Shown: positions 25,557 to 34,926, numbered from the stretch's first letter. The stretch: 64,000 bases of DNA from Salinilacustrithrix flava (GCA_024128875.1 JAMYFF010000001.1:496001-560000), one strand, 5' to 3'. Numbers and translations: made by a program. Notes: generated by a model not told the origin, from the letters alone.

Positions 25557-25881
25557 AGGCCAGGAGCTGCATCGCCAGGCTGATGACGCCGAGGAGCACG
25601 GCGATCATGCCGAGCACGACGCCGGTGCGCGCCTTGGAGAAGCTGGCGGCGCCAGGGCCCTTCCGCATGGCGGGGACCCCCGAGGCGATGGCGAGCGCCG
25701 CCAGCGCGAGGGCGAGCAGCCCGAGGCCGGGCAGGGTGGCGACCACGACGCCGGCGCCACCGGCGAGCAGCGACACGAGGCCCGGCCGCCGGCGGACGAC
25801 GCTCCCGGCGTCGCGGCTGTCCGCACCGTCGTCCGCGTCGACCTCGCTCGGGTCGTGGTGCTGCGTCGTCGGGTGGGTCAC
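25555..25881 (-). CDS. Small two-helix membrane protein (DUF4190-like)
   Basis: 108 residues. An acidic soluble N-terminus (about 1-30) and two long hydrophobic stretches, GLVSLLAGGAGVVVATLPGLGLLALALAALAIASG and ARTGVVLGMIAVLLGVISLAMQLL, separated by a short basic loop, as in DUF4190 proteins. Function unknown. GTG start at 25881, divergent from phoD across about 60 bp. Confidence 0.55.
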   Translation of the reverse strand: MTHPTTQHHDPSEVDADDGADSRDAGSVVRRRPGLVSLLAGGAGVVVATLPGLGLLALALAALAIASGVPAMRKGPGAASFSKARTGVVLGMIAVLLGVISLAMQLLA

Positions 25882-25942
25882 CGCGACGCCTTACCCAGGT
25901 CGAGCGGGGCGCAGTGCGCGATCGGGTTACGGTCGGCCGGCC

Positions 25943-27547
25943 ATGACCGCATCGTCCCCGTCTCGGTGGTCGCGCCGCCGCTTCCTCGGCGCCACCGGGG
26001 CCGGGGTCGTCGCCGTCGCCCTCGGCGGTTGCCAGGACGACGGCAACGCCGGGCGGGGTCCGGTCGGCCCGTCGGCGACCACCTCGACGGCGCCGCCCGA
26101 GCCCGAGCTGGAGACCCTCGAGGCCATCGACCACGGCGCCCCCCAGGGACCGGCGCCGTTCGGGCTCGGCGTGGCGTCGGGTGACCCGGACCACGAGTCC
26201 GTCGTGCTGTGGACGTGGGTCGACCGGGATCCGTCGGCCCCGGTGCCGCTGCTCGTGGAGGTCGCACGCGATGACGCCTTCGAGGCCATCGTCGCCCGGG
26301 AGGAGCTGCGCGCCGACCCGGCCGAGGCGATGACGGCCCGCATCGTCGTGCGCGGGTTGGCACCCGACACCCGCCACTGGTTCCGCTTCGTGCTCGACGG
26401 CCACGTCACGCCGGCGGCTCGCACCCGCACCGCGCCGGCCCCGGGAGCGCTCCCGGACCAGCCGCTCCGGGTCGGGCACCTGTCCTGCCAGCGCTGGTCG
26501 TCGGGCTACTGGACCGCCCTCGACGACGTCGCCGCGCAGGCCCCCGACGTCGTCGTGCACTGCGGCGACTACGTCTACGAGTCCGACAGCGGCTCGGTGC
26601 GGCCCGTCGACGAGGCCCCGCCGACGGATCTGGACGGCTACCGGGCCCTGTGGCGCCGGTACAAGGCCGAGCCCGAGCTGCAGGCCGCCCACGCCGTGGC
26701 CCCATGGCTCATCACCTGGGACGACCACGAGGTGGTGAACAACTACCAGGGCACCGCGACGACGGCCGGCCCCGGCGGCGAGCAGCTCCTCGAGCGACGG
26801 GCGGCCGCGTACCGGGCGTGGTGGGAGTTCACCCCGACCCGGCTCGAGCCGCCGGAGGGGCCGGACCTGGCGATCCACCGCGTCGTGGACTGGGGCGGCC
26901 TCACCCGGTTCGTCCTGCTCGACACCCGCCAGCACCGGGACGAGCAGCCCTGCGACGACGCCGTCGGCACCGACCTCGGTCCCCGCTGCGACGGGACCGC
27001 GACCACGACGATGCTCGGCGACGCCCAGGAAGCCTGGTTCGACGAGGTCGCCACCGGCCACGACGCCGTCTGGACCACCGTGGTCCAACAGGTCGTGGTC
27101 CACCAGTGGCGCATCGTGCCCGGCAACGTGCTGTGGAACCTGGACCAGTGGGACGGCTACACCGGCGCCCGCCGGCGCTTCCTCGAGACGCTCTCCCGCA
27201 GCGCGGCGCCGGTGGTCCTGAGCGGCGACGTCCACTCGTCCTGGGTCGCCGACCTGTGGATGGACTTCGAGGACGACGAATCACCGGTCGTCGGCACCGA
27301 GTTCGTCGCGCCCGGCGTGTCGTCGGACATCCCAGACCGCCTCCGCCAGGCCTCCGCGCTGGTCGAGGCGCTGTCCCCCCACATCGCCTGGTCCGAGACC
27401 ACCAGGCGGGGCTGGGTCCTCCACGAGGTCGACGCCGATGGCTGGCGCGCCGCCTACCGGCTGGTCGACGACGTGACCGTGCCGGACGGGACGATCACCG
27501 AGGCGACGACCTGGGCCGTCGACGCGGGGACGCCGGGCCTGGCGTGA
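25943..27547 (+). CDS. phoD: Alkaline phosphatase D (PhoD family), Tat-exported
   Basis: 534 residues. Tat signal SRRRFLGATGAGVVAVALGGC at about 9-29, whose end also resembles a lipobox. The mature part has an N-terminal PhoD domain (GVASGDPDHESVVLWTWVDRD) and the metallophosphoesterase domain: CHCGDYVYESD, WDDHEVVNNYQG, VVLSGDVHSSWVADLW and EFVAPGVSSD, which carry the Fe/Ca ligands. It releases phosphate from mono- and diesters outside the cell. The start at ATG 25943 gives a proper Tat signal. Confidence 0.92.
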   Translation: MTASSPSRWSRRRFLGATGAGVVAVALGGCQDDGNAGRGPVGPSATTSTAPPEPELETLEAIDHGAPQGPAPFGLGVASGDPDHESVVLWTWVDRDPSAPVPLLVEVARDDAFEAIVAREELRADPAEAMTARIVVRGLAPDTRHWFRFVLDGHVTPAARTRTAPAPGALPDQPLRVGHLSCQRWSSGYWTALDDVAAQAPDVVVHCGDYVYESDSGSVRPVDEAPPTDLDGYRALWRRYKAEPELQAAHAVAPWLITWDDHEVVNNYQGTATTAGPGGEQLLERRAAAYRAWWEFTPTRLEPPEGPDLAIHRVVDWGGLTRFVLLDTRQHRDEQPCDDAVGTDLGPRCDGTATTTMLGDAQEAWFDEVATGHDAVWTTVVQQVVVHQWRIVPGNVLWNLDQWDGYTGARRRFLETLSRSAAPVVLSGDVHSSWVADLWMDFEDDESPVVGTEFVAPGVSSDIPDRLRQASALVEALSPHIAWSETTRRGWVLHEVDADGWRAAYRLVDDVTVPDGTITEATTWAVDAGTPGLA

Positions 27548-27589
27548 CCTCTTTGGCCCGGGGCGGTGGCGCTGGGCAGACTCCCCGCC

Positions 27590-28765
27590 GTGACGGGGAC
27601 GATCCGGGGAGCAGCACATCTGGCGGGCGCGTACGAGCACCCCCTGCGGACGATCCCGGACCGGACCACGCCGCAGATCCACGCCGAGGTCGCGGTCGGC
27701 GCGCTGGCCGACGCCGGTCTGACGATGGGCGACGTCGACGCCTACTTCTGCGCCGGTGACGCCCCGGGCTTCGGGCCGCTCTCCATGGCCGAGTACCTCG
27801 GACTCGACCGGCTCGCCTACGTCGACAGCACCGAGATCGGTGGTTCCTCCTACGTCGCCCACGTCGGCCACGCCGCTGCCGCCATCGCCGCCGGCAAGTG
27901 CCACGTCGCGCTGATCACCCTGGCCGGCAAGCCCCGCACCGGTGGGTCCGGACCCGGCGGCAGCGGTCGCGTCGGCGACGCCCCCGAGTTCTCCTTCGAG
28001 GTCCCCTTCGGCACCTCGGTGCTGACGAACTACGCGCTCGCCGCCACCCGGCACATGCACGAGTTCGGCACGACCTCCGCGCAGCTCGCCGAGATCAAGG
28101 TGGCCGCCAGCACCCACGCCCAGCACAACCCGAACGCCTTCCTGCGCGACGTGGTCACGGTGGAGGAGGTGCTGGAGTCGCCGATGGTGTGCGACCCCCT
28201 GCACCGCCTCGACAGCTGCGTCATCACCGACGGCGGCGGGGCGCTCGTCGTCGTGTCGCCAGAGGTCGCCCGCACGCTCGATCGGCACTGCCCGGTGGTG
28301 CTCGGGCACGGCGAGGCGCCCAAGCACACCGGCAACGGGCGGATCGACCTCACCCACACGGGCGCGGTCTGGTCCGGGCCGCGGGCGTTCGAGGAGGCCG
28401 GGGTCACCCCCGCCGACGTCGACTACGCCTCGATCTACGACAGCTTCACCATCACGGTCCTGCAGACGATCGAGGACCTCGGCTTCTGCGCCAAGGGCGA
28501 CGGCGGCCGCTTCGTCGCCGACGGTGGCCTGCAAGCGCCCCACGGTCGGCTGCCGTTCAACACCGACGGCGGCGGCCTGTGCAACAACCACCCCACCAAC
28601 CGCGGCGGCATCACGAAGGTGATCGAGGCGGTCCGCCAGCTGCGCGGCGAGGCCCACCCGGCGGTGCAGGTGCCCGACTGCGACATCGCCCTGGCGCACG
28701 GCACCGGCGGCTCGCTCGGCACCCGCCACGGCTCGGCGACGCTGATCCTCGGACGGGAGGCCTGA
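27590..28765 (+). CDS. Thiolase-family protein (SCPx/Ltp2-like)
   Basis: 391 residues. A thiolase fold lacking the classical nucleophile loop; the expected Cys region reads DSTEIGGSSYVAHVGHAAAAI. The segment YASIYDSFTITVLQTIEDLGFCAKG and LPFNTDGGGLCNNHP resemble the Ltp2 retro-aldolase group that removes side chains from steroid acyl-CoAs with a DUF35 partner. The next gene, one base on, is exactly such a DUF35 protein. GTG 27590 is taken as start, since the longer frame adds only an unrelated stretch. Confidence 0.8.
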   Translation: MTGTIRGAAHLAGAYEHPLRTIPDRTTPQIHAEVAVGALADAGLTMGDVDAYFCAGDAPGFGPLSMAEYLGLDRLAYVDSTEIGGSSYVAHVGHAAAAIAAGKCHVALITLAGKPRTGGSGPGGSGRVGDAPEFSFEVPFGTSVLTNYALAATRHMHEFGTTSAQLAEIKVAASTHAQHNPNAFLRDVVTVEEVLESPMVCDPLHRLDSCVITDGGGALVVVSPEVARTLDRHCPVVLGHGEAPKHTGNGRIDLTHTGAVWSGPRAFEEAGVTPADVDYASIYDSFTITVLQTIEDLGFCAKGDGGRFVADGGLQAPHGRLPFNTDGGGLCNNHPTNRGGITKVIEAVRQLRGEAHPAVQVPDCDIALAHGTGGSLGTRHGSATLILGREA

Positions 28766-28766
28766 C

Positions 28767-29219
28767 ATGAGCGACGCTTCCGACACCGCCGGCCAGCTCC
28801 CGGTCCCCGAACCCTGGGTCCACGCGGACGCCAAGCCGTTCTGGGACGCCACCGCCGAGGGCCGCCTGTGCCTGCCCCGCTGCAACGGCTGCGGCACCGT
28901 CATCTGGTACCCGCGCGGCTTCTGCCCGGTGTGCGCGTCGTTCGACATCGAGTGGTTCGACGCCCCCGGCACCGGCGAGGTGTACAGCTTCTCGATCCCC
29001 CGACGGGGCCAGGGCGCCTACCGCGACGCTGCGCCCTACGTGGTCGCCTACGTCGAGCTCGACCTGCCCGACGGCCTCGGCGGCGACGGTCCCGGCCCAC
29101 GGATCATGACCAACCTCGTCGATTGCGATCCGTGGTCCGTCTCCGTGGGTGATCGGGTAAGGGCGGTGTTCCACCCGACCGAACGCGGCGTGGCCCTCGT
29201 CCGCTTCCGCCCAGCCTGA
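28767..29219 (+). CDS. Zn-ribbon/OB-fold DUF35 protein, partner of thiolase-like protein
   Basis: 150 residues. N-terminal rubredoxin-like zinc ribbon CNGCGTVIWYPRGFCPVC (about 38-56) then an OB-fold (about 65-145) with GEVYSFSIPRRGQG. This is the ChsH2/DUF35 architecture that forms a complex with Ltp2-like aldolases or thiolases and may hold the acyl-CoA. Its ATG follows the thiolase-like stop by one base, which supports complex formation. Confidence 0.85.
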   Translation: MSDASDTAGQLPVPEPWVHADAKPFWDATAEGRLCLPRCNGCGTVIWYPRGFCPVCASFDIEWFDAPGTGEVYSFSIPRRGQGAYRDAAPYVVAYVELDLPDGLGGDGPGPRIMTNLVDCDPWSVSVGDRVRAVFHPTERGVALVRFRPA

Positions 29220-29232
29220 CAAGATCGGACCC

Positions 29233-29841
29233 ATGCGCTCCCACTCCGACGCCGACCTCGAACTCTCCGACGACCTCGACGGCAACGGCCGAGGTGCGCT
29301 GATGGGTCTGGTCACCCTCCCCTTCCGTGCCGTGGGCAGCGTCCTCGGCATCGTCGTCCGCCTGGTCGCCTTCCTCGGCCTGATCGTGGCCGTGCCGGTC
29401 CGCCTCGCCGTCGGCGCCGTCCGCACGGTCGTCAACCTCGCCTCCGACCTCGTCTACGCGCTGTGGCGCGCCGCCATGACCGTCGTGCGCGCCGTGCTCG
29501 CCGCATTCGGACTGCTGATCGGCGCCGTCATGGCCCTCATCGGCCTGGTCCGCCGCCTGATCATGGCCCTCTTCGGACTGCTGTTCACGCTGGTCGCCGC
29601 CGTGCTCAAGCTGGTGAAGCTGGCGCTCACGATCATCGCCATCCCGATCGCCGCCGTGATCGGCATCGCCATCACCATCGGTCGCGTCGTGCTGAAGATC
29701 GTCACCACGATCCTCGCCGCCGTCGTCGGCATCCTCCTGCTCCCCCTCCGCCTCCTCGGCATCGGCGGCAAGAAGGACCGGGTCGAGGTCGTCGAGGTGC
29801 GCGACGAAGCCGAGGCCAAGCACCTCCCCGACGCCGCGTAA
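29233..29841 (+). CDS. Very hydrophobic protein with helical-periodic basic residues
   Basis: 202 residues of unknown family. After an acidic start (about 1-20) comes a continuous hydrophobic region from about 21 to 178, rich in Val, Leu, Ala, Ile and Gly, and then a charged tail with EVVEVRDEAEAK. Basic residues inside the hydrophobic part are at 32, 43, 57, 64, 79, 86, 107/108, 126, 129, 151, 155 and 173; the gaps are close to multiples of 3.6. A single long helix, or stacked helices, would thus show one narrow basic face. It may lie on or within lipid. It starts 13 bp after the DUF35 gene and could be cotranscribed. Confidence 0.6.
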   Translation: MRSHSDADLELSDDLDGNGRGALMGLVTLPFRAVGSVLGIVVRLVAFLGLIVAVPVRLAVGAVRTVVNLASDLVYALWRAAMTVVRAVLAAFGLLIGAVMALIGLVRRLIMALFGLLFTLVAAVLKLVKLALTIIAIPIAAVIGIAITIGRVVLKIVTTILAAVVGILLLPLRLLGIGGKKDRVEVVEVRDEAEAKHLPDAA

Positions 29842-29843
29842 CG

Positions 29844-29874
29844 AACTGGCAGTGGGGGTGTAGCGGCCAGCTAC
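29844..29874. repeat. Dispersed palindrome family (AACTGGCAGT type)
   Basis: AACTGGCAGT (29844-29853) followed by GTAGC-GGCCA-GCTAC (29860-29874). Same order of elements as at 50793-50836. It lies between convergent genes, and the stop codon of the minus-strand LLM gene is inside it. Confidence 0.55.
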
Positions 29875-30944
29875 AGCCGCGGCAACACGTCCGAGGCGAC
29901 CAAGCGCAACGCCTCGTCCCGGGTCGCCAGCGGTGGCAGCAGCAGCACCTCGTCCAGTCCGGCTTCGTCCAGCTCGTGCAGACGGCCGACGAGCTCGTCG
30001 GCGGTGCCGACCATGCAGGACGCCTCGATGAGGCCCCGGGTCACGAAGCGCTCCTCCTCGGGCACGACCCAGCAGTTGTGGCCGCGGTGGACGAGCTGGT
30101 GGCGGATGTCCTCGGGGATCCGCTCGATCTCGGCGACGTAGTCGTCCCACACCTCGAGCACGGCCGGCTGGGTCGGCGCTTTCCCGAAGTTGCGCCACTG
30201 GTCGTAGGCGTAGTGGAGGGTGGCGATCGCGAACGCATCGCACAGGGAACGTGAGCGGGCCGAGTCCGGTGCCTCGCCCGGCTCCAGCACGACCATGGTC
30301 GTCAGGCACGCCGCACCGAACGTCCCGCGATCGATGGTGCGGCCGGCGGCATCGGCACCGGCTTCCACGGCTGACCAGATGCGGGCCATGGCGGTGGGCG
30401 TGACGTTGCCGGAGATGACGACGCCGTCGCCGTGCACGCCCGCGAGCCCGAGCGATCGCGGCCCGAAGCCGGAGACGTGGACCGGGATGTCGTGGTCGAG
30501 GTCGACGAAGCCGGCGTCGGGCATCACGTGGCGGATGCGCGTCGTACGATCCCGCCAGGTCAGCTCGGCCTCCTCGCCGCGCAGCAGCGGCCGCAGCGTG
30601 GCCAGGTAGCGGTCGAGCTCGGCGATGCGCAGCGGCGGGTGCCCCATGATCCGCATGGCCGTGTTCCCCGAGCCGATGCCGAGGAACGTGCGACCCGGCG
30701 CCAGCCGGTTGATGGTCGCGATGCTCGCCGCGGTGACCGGTTCGGGCCGGATCCCGGCGACGGCGACCCCGGTGCCGAGCCGGATGCGCTCGGTGCGGGT
30801 GGCGGCGACGGCGAGCGTGGCGTAGGGGTCGCTCCAGATCAGGTGGCTGTCGGCGACCCACGCCGACGCGTAGCCGAGCTCCTCGGCCAGCACGATGTGG
30901 TCGACATCGTCGATCTTGGCCGCCACGCACACCCCGAGCTCCAT
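29871..30944 (-). CDS. F420-dependent LLM-class oxidoreductase
   Basis: 357 residues, luciferase-like TIM barrel. LGVCVAAKIDDVDHIVLAEELGYASAWVADSHLIWSD at the start, RLGTGVAVAGIRPEPVTAASIATINRLAPGRTFLGIGSGN, and VHVSGFGPRSLGLAG are typical of actinobacterial F420-using members. The hydride donor would be F420H2 (or FMNH2); the substrate is unknown. It is divergent from the M3 peptidase gene. Its last codons lie inside a dispersed palindrome. Confidence 0.85.
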   Translation of the reverse strand: MELGVCVAAKIDDVDHIVLAEELGYASAWVADSHLIWSDPYATLAVAATRTERIRLGTGVAVAGIRPEPVTAASIATINRLAPGRTFLGIGSGNTAMRIMGHPPLRIAELDRYLATLRPLLRGEEAELTWRDRTTRIRHVMPDAGFVDLDHDIPVHVSGFGPRSLGLAGVHGDGVVISGNVTPTAMARIWSAVEAGADAAGRTIDRGTFGAACLTTMVVLEPGEAPDSARSRSLCDAFAIATLHYAYDQWRNFGKAPTQPAVLEVWDDYVAEIERIPEDIRHQLVHRGHNCWVVPEEERFVTRGLIEASCMVGTADELVGRLHELDEAGLDEVLLLPPLATRDEALRLVASDVLPRL

Positions 30945-30979
30945 GGCACCGGACCGTAGGCGTTCCTATGCTCGGCAAG

Positions 30980-32794
30980 ATGTCGACCGACACGCACGCA
31001 CCCGAGGCCACCGGCGCGGAAGGGGTGGCGTGGGACATCGGCACCCTCGTCGACGGCGAGGGCGCGGCCGGCGTCCGCCGCCTGCTCGACGAGGCCCTGC
31101 AGTCGGCCCGCACGCTCACCGCTGAGGTGAAGGGCACGCTCGTGGACGCCGACGCTCCCACCCTCGCCGCGGCGCTCGACCGGCTGGCCGAGATCTACGA
31201 GCAGGCCCGCCGGGCGGGCAGCTTCGCCAGCCTCGACTTCGCGGTCGACACCTCCGATCCGGCTCGGGGCGCCCTCATGCAGGAGGTCAGCGAGCGCTCG
31301 GCCGCCCTGTCGGCCGAGCTGGTGTGGTTCGACCTCGAGGTGGTCGACATCGACGACGACCGGGCGACGGCGCTGCTCGACGAGCCCGCCCTCGCCGGGT
31401 ACCGCCACCACCTCGAGAACCTGCGGGCCGGCAAGCCCCACGTGCTGTCCGAGGTCGAGGAGCGCCTGCTCGCCACCACCGCCCCCACCGGTCGCCAGGC
31501 CTGGGTGCGCCTGTTCACCGAGCAGACCTCGGCCATCCAGGTGGACCTGCCCGACGAGCCCGAACCGGTCCCGCTCGACGCCGGCCTCAGCCGCCTGCTC
31601 GATCCCGACCGGACCACCCGCAAGGCCGCGGCCGAGGCCGTCACCGAGGCGCTGCAACCGGGGTTGCGCACCCGCGCCTACGTGTTCAACACGCTGCTGG
31701 CCGACCGCCGCATCCAGGACGAGCTGCGCGGCTACCCGAGCTGGATCAGCTCGTGGAACCTCGACAACGAGGCCAGCGACGAGTCGGTCCAGGCCCTGGT
31801 CGACGCCGTCGTCGCCCGCTACGACATCCCGCAGCGCTGGTACCGGCTGAAGGCCCGGGTGCTCGGCATCGACACGCTCGCCGACTACGACCGCAACGCC
31901 AGCGTGGCCAGCACCAAGGCCACCATCGGCTGGAGCCGGGCCACCGAGATCGTGCGCGACGCCTACGCCTCGTTCTCGCCCGAGCTGGCCGAGGTGGTCG
32001 GACGCTTCATCGACGAGGGCTGGATCGACGCCCCCACCCGCCCCGGCAAGCGGGGCGGTGCGTTCTGCTCCTACACCGTCCCCGGTCACCACCCCTACGT
32101 GTTCCTCAACTACACGGCCACGCCCGGCGACGTGATGACGCTGGCCCACGAGCTCGGCCACGGCCTGCACGGCTACCTGGCCCGTCCCCAGGGCGTGTTC
32201 GAGCAGATGACCCCGCTCACGCTGGCCGAGACCGCCAGCGTGTTCGGCGAGACCGTCACCTTCGAGCGACTGCTGTCGATGGTGGACGACGCCGACGAGC
32301 GCTTCGCCCTGCTGGCCCAGAACCTCGAGGGCAACATCGCCACCGTCTTCCGCCAGGTCTCGATGAACCGCTTCGAGGATGCCGTCCACACGCATCGGCG
32401 CGAGCACGGCGAGCTGTCCACCGAGGACTTCGCCGACCACTGGGCCCGCACCCAGGGCGACCTGTTCGGCGACGCCATGGAGGTCACCGACGGGTACCGC
32501 AGCTGGTGGAGCTACGTCCCGCACTTCATCGGCACCCCGGGCTACGTCTACGCCTACGCGTACGGCCAGCTGCTCGCCCTGTCGGTCTACGCCCGCTACG
32601 TCGAGCGCGGCGACGAGTTCGTGCCCAAGTACCTCGAGCTGCTGGCCGCCGGCGGCTCCCGCTGGCCCGAGGACCTGGGCCGCATCGTGGACTGCAACCT
32701 GACCGACCCCGGCTTCTGGGACGCCGGCCTCGCCATCATCGACACCAAGCTCACCGAGGCCGAGCAGGCTGCCGCCGACGCCGGCCGGATCTGA
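30980..32794 (+). CDS. M3-family oligoendopeptidase (PepF-like)
   Basis: 604 residues. Cytosolic zinc peptidase that cuts short peptides. The active site HELGHGLHGYL (H390, E391, H394) and the downstream TLAETASVFGE with the third ligand Glu are intact; a conserved C-terminal SWWSYVPHFIGTPGYVYAYAYGQLLALSVY is also present. An ATG at 30968 is in frame four codons earlier. A 29-bp gap separates it from the GNAT gene downstream, so they may share a transcript. Confidence 0.9.
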   Translation: MSTDTHAPEATGAEGVAWDIGTLVDGEGAAGVRRLLDEALQSARTLTAEVKGTLVDADAPTLAAALDRLAEIYEQARRAGSFASLDFAVDTSDPARGALMQEVSERSAALSAELVWFDLEVVDIDDDRATALLDEPALAGYRHHLENLRAGKPHVLSEVEERLLATTAPTGRQAWVRLFTEQTSAIQVDLPDEPEPVPLDAGLSRLLDPDRTTRKAAAEAVTEALQPGLRTRAYVFNTLLADRRIQDELRGYPSWISSWNLDNEASDESVQALVDAVVARYDIPQRWYRLKARVLGIDTLADYDRNASVASTKATIGWSRATEIVRDAYASFSPELAEVVGRFIDEGWIDAPTRPGKRGGAFCSYTVPGHHPYVFLNYTATPGDVMTLAHELGHGLHGYLARPQGVFEQMTPLTLAETASVFGETVTFERLLSMVDDADERFALLAQNLEGNIATVFRQVSMNRFEDAVHTHRREHGELSTEDFADHWARTQGDLFGDAMEVTDGYRSWWSYVPHFIGTPGYVYAYAYGQLLALSVYARYVERGDEFVPKYLELLAAGGSRWPEDLGRIVDCNLTDPGFWDAGLAIIDTKLTEAEQAAADAGRI

Positions 32795-32823
32795 GCCGGT
32801 CCGGGACGCGGGAGACGCAGCAG

Positions 32824-33621
32824 ATGGCACACACCGCGGCCCGGTACGAGATCCGAACCGTGCGAGGCGCCGAGGCCGACCGGGCGCTCGACCTGGCCGA
32901 GTCCGTGTGGGGCCAGCGCCCACTGAACGACGCGGTGCTGCGGGCGCTCGAGCTGGCCGGCAGCTACGTCTCGGTCGCGCTCGACGGGTCCGGCCGGCAG
33001 GTCGGCATGTGCCTGGGCATCGTCGGCGTGCACGACGACCACCTCCACCTGCACTCGCACCTCGCCGCCGTCGACCCGGCCCACCGGGGTGGCGGCATCG
33101 GCCGGGAGCTGAAGCGGCACCAGCGGACGTGGTGCCTCGAGCGGGGGATCACCACCATCAGCTGGACGTTTGATCCGCTCATCCACGCCAACGCCCGGTT
33201 CAACCTCCACCACCTCGGTGCCCGGGGAGAGCGATACCTGGTCGAGCTCTACGGCGTGATGGAGGACGAGATCAACCGGGGTGACGCCTCCGACCGGCTG
33301 CTCATCCGGTGGGACCTGGAGGACGAGCGCACCGTGGCCGCCCTCGACCGCCCGCTGCCGACCCCGGCGGACGTCGACCACGCCGAGGTGGCCCTGGCCG
33401 ATGACGGCGGGCGGCCCCGCCGGATGGACACCGACGCCCCGGCTCGCCTCGTCGCGACGCCGGCCGACGCCGTCGCCCTCCGCCGGGACGACCCCGAGGC
33501 CGCCCGGGCATGGCGGGTCGCGGTGCGCGACACGATGCTGCAGGCCTTCACCGAGGGCCTCGAGCCCGTGGCCGTCACCGCCGACCGCCACTACCTCTTC
33601 ACCCGACCGGAGGACCGATGA
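32824..33621 (+). CDS. GNAT-family N-acyltransferase
   Basis: 265 residues. GNAT core with the acyl-CoA loop HRGGGIGRELKRHQRTWCLERGI (about 91-113) and ISWTFDPLIHANARFNLHHLGARGERYLVELYG, a pattern seen in a predicted GNAT group usually encoded beside enolase-superfamily racemase genes. A C-terminal extension of about 100 residues follows. It overlaps the next gene by ATGA. An N-acyl (succinyl) transfer to amino acids is the likely role given that neighbour; this is inference. Confidence 0.8.
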   Translation: MAHTAARYEIRTVRGAEADRALDLAESVWGQRPLNDAVLRALELAGSYVSVALDGSGRQVGMCLGIVGVHDDHLHLHSHLAAVDPAHRGGGIGRELKRHQRTWCLERGITTISWTFDPLIHANARFNLHHLGARGERYLVELYGVMEDEINRGDASDRLLIRWDLEDERTVAALDRPLPTPADVDHAEVALADDGGRPRRMDTDAPARLVATPADAVALRRDDPEAARAWRVAVRDTMLQAFTEGLEPVAVTADRHYLFTRPEDR

Positions 33622-34826
33622 CCGGACCCGACCCCGCCAGCCCGACTCCGACGCGCGACACCACGACTGCCAGTTCGGATCTCCCGGGCATCGACATCGG
33701 GTCGGTGGAGCTGCGTCGCATCGAGCTGCCGCTGGTGACCCCGTTCCAGACCAGCTTCGGCACCTGGACCTTCCGCGACATCCTCCTCGTCCGCGTGCTC
33801 GCCACCGGACCGGACGGACCGGTGGAGGGGTGGGGCGAGTGCGTCGCCGGCACCCAGCCCCTGTACTCCAGCGAGTACACCTCAGCCGCCGAGGACGTCA
33901 CCGTCGACCACCTGCTCCCCCGCCTGTTCGCGGCCCGGGTCCGCCACGCCGACGACGTCGCCGGCGCCCTCGAGGAGGTCCGGGGCCACCGCATGGCCAA
34001 GGCCGCCGTGGAGGCCGCGGTGCTCGACGCCGAGCTCCGAGCCGCCGGGCGCAGCATGGCCGATCACCTCGGCGCCACCGTCGACCGGGTACCCGTCGGC
34101 GTGTCCATCGGGATCCTGCCCACCATCGACGACCTGGTCGCCACCGCCGCCCGGCACCTCGACGAGGGCTACGCCCGCATCAAGGTGAAGATCAAGCCGG
34201 GCTGGGACGTGGAGCCGTGCCGGCGGTTGCGGGCCGAGCTGGGCGACGACTTCGGCCTCCAGGTGGACGCCAACGCGGCCTACGGGCCCGGCGACGTCGA
34301 CACGCTGCGCGCCCTGGACGAGTTCGGCCTGCTGCTGATCGAGCAGCCGTACCCCGAGGAGCGCATCGTCGACAACATCGAGCTGGTGCAGGCGTTGCAG
34401 ACCCCGGTGTGCCTGGACGAGACCATCGTCGACGAGGCCGTGTGCGACGACGTCCTCCGCCTGGGCGCCGCCGACGTCATCAACATCAAGCCGGGTCGCG
34501 TCGGCGGCCACCTCGCCGGCAAGCGCATGCACGACGCCTGCCTCGCGGCCGGCGTGCCCGTCTGGCACGGCGGCATGCTCGAGACCGGCATCGGTCGGGC
34601 CCCCAACCTGGCCCTGGCCGCCCTGCCCGGCTTCACCCTCCCGGGGGACATCTCGGCCGCCGCTCGCTACTGGGAGACCGACGTCGTCACCGAGCCGGCG
34701 GTGCTCGAACCCGACGGCACGATCCGGGTGCCGCGGGGCCCGGGGATCGGGGTCGAGGTCGACCTCGACGTGCTCGCCTCGGTGACCACGACGGCGACCC
34801 TCCACCACGCCGGTTTCACCCGCTGA
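33618..34826 (+). CDS. menC: Enolase-superfamily o-succinylbenzoate synthase / N-acylamino acid racemase
   Basis: 402 residues. Muconate-lactonising-type enolase fold: capping domain with [22 protein letters not shown], then the barrel with catalytic Lys in IKVKIKP, metal ligands in [18 protein letters not shown] and VCLDETIVD, and the second Lys in [11 protein letters not shown]. This family does o-succinylbenzoate synthesis (menaquinone), N-succinylamino acid racemisation, or both. The GNAT gene overlapping upstream favours the second role. The first 29 residues are an unusual extension that includes a piece of a dispersed repeat; GTG 33705 is an alternative start. Confidence 0.82.
   Translation: MTGPDPASPTPTRDTTTASSDLPGIDIGSVELRRIELPLVTPFQTSFGTWTFRDILLVRVLATGPDGPVEGWGECVAGTQPLYSSEYTSAAEDVTVDHLLPRLFAARVRHADDVAGALEEVRGHRMAKAAVEAAVLDAELRAAGRSMADHLGATVDRVPVGVSIGILPTIDDLVATAARHLDEGYARIKVKIKPGWDVEPCRRLRAELGDDFGLQVDANAAYGPGDVDTLRALDEFGLLLIEQPYPEERIVDNIELVQALQTPVCLDETIVDEAVCDDVLRLGAADVINIKPGRVGGHLAGKRMHDACLAAGVPVWHGGMLETGIGRAPNLALAALPGFTLPGDISAAARYWETDVVTEPAVLEPDGTIRVPRGPGIGVEVDLDVLASVTTTATLHHAGFTR
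33658..33675 (-). repeat. Half copy of dispersed palindrome inside coding sequence
   Basis: ACACCACGACTGCCAGTT is identical over 18 bases to 50819-50836, the right arm of the palindrome there. Here it is inside the 5' end of the racemase gene, and it encodes part of the N-terminal extension. Confidence 0.55.
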
Positions 34827-34926
34827 CCATCCGGGGGTGCGGCCGGCGCCGGTCGCGGCTACCCTTGGCCTTGCCGGTTCGTCAAATCCGACGGGTCGGT
34901 TTTCGTTATTGAGAGAAGAGATTGTT

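Noticed and set aside
24728..27235. Minus-strand frame of 835 codons
   Set aside because: Antisense to the QEGLA protein and phoD, both of which have complete families on the plus strand.
30968..30979. Start of the M3 peptidase at ATG 30968
   Set aside because: Neither start has a clear ribosome site; the second ATG gives a more usual N-terminus, but the first remains possible.
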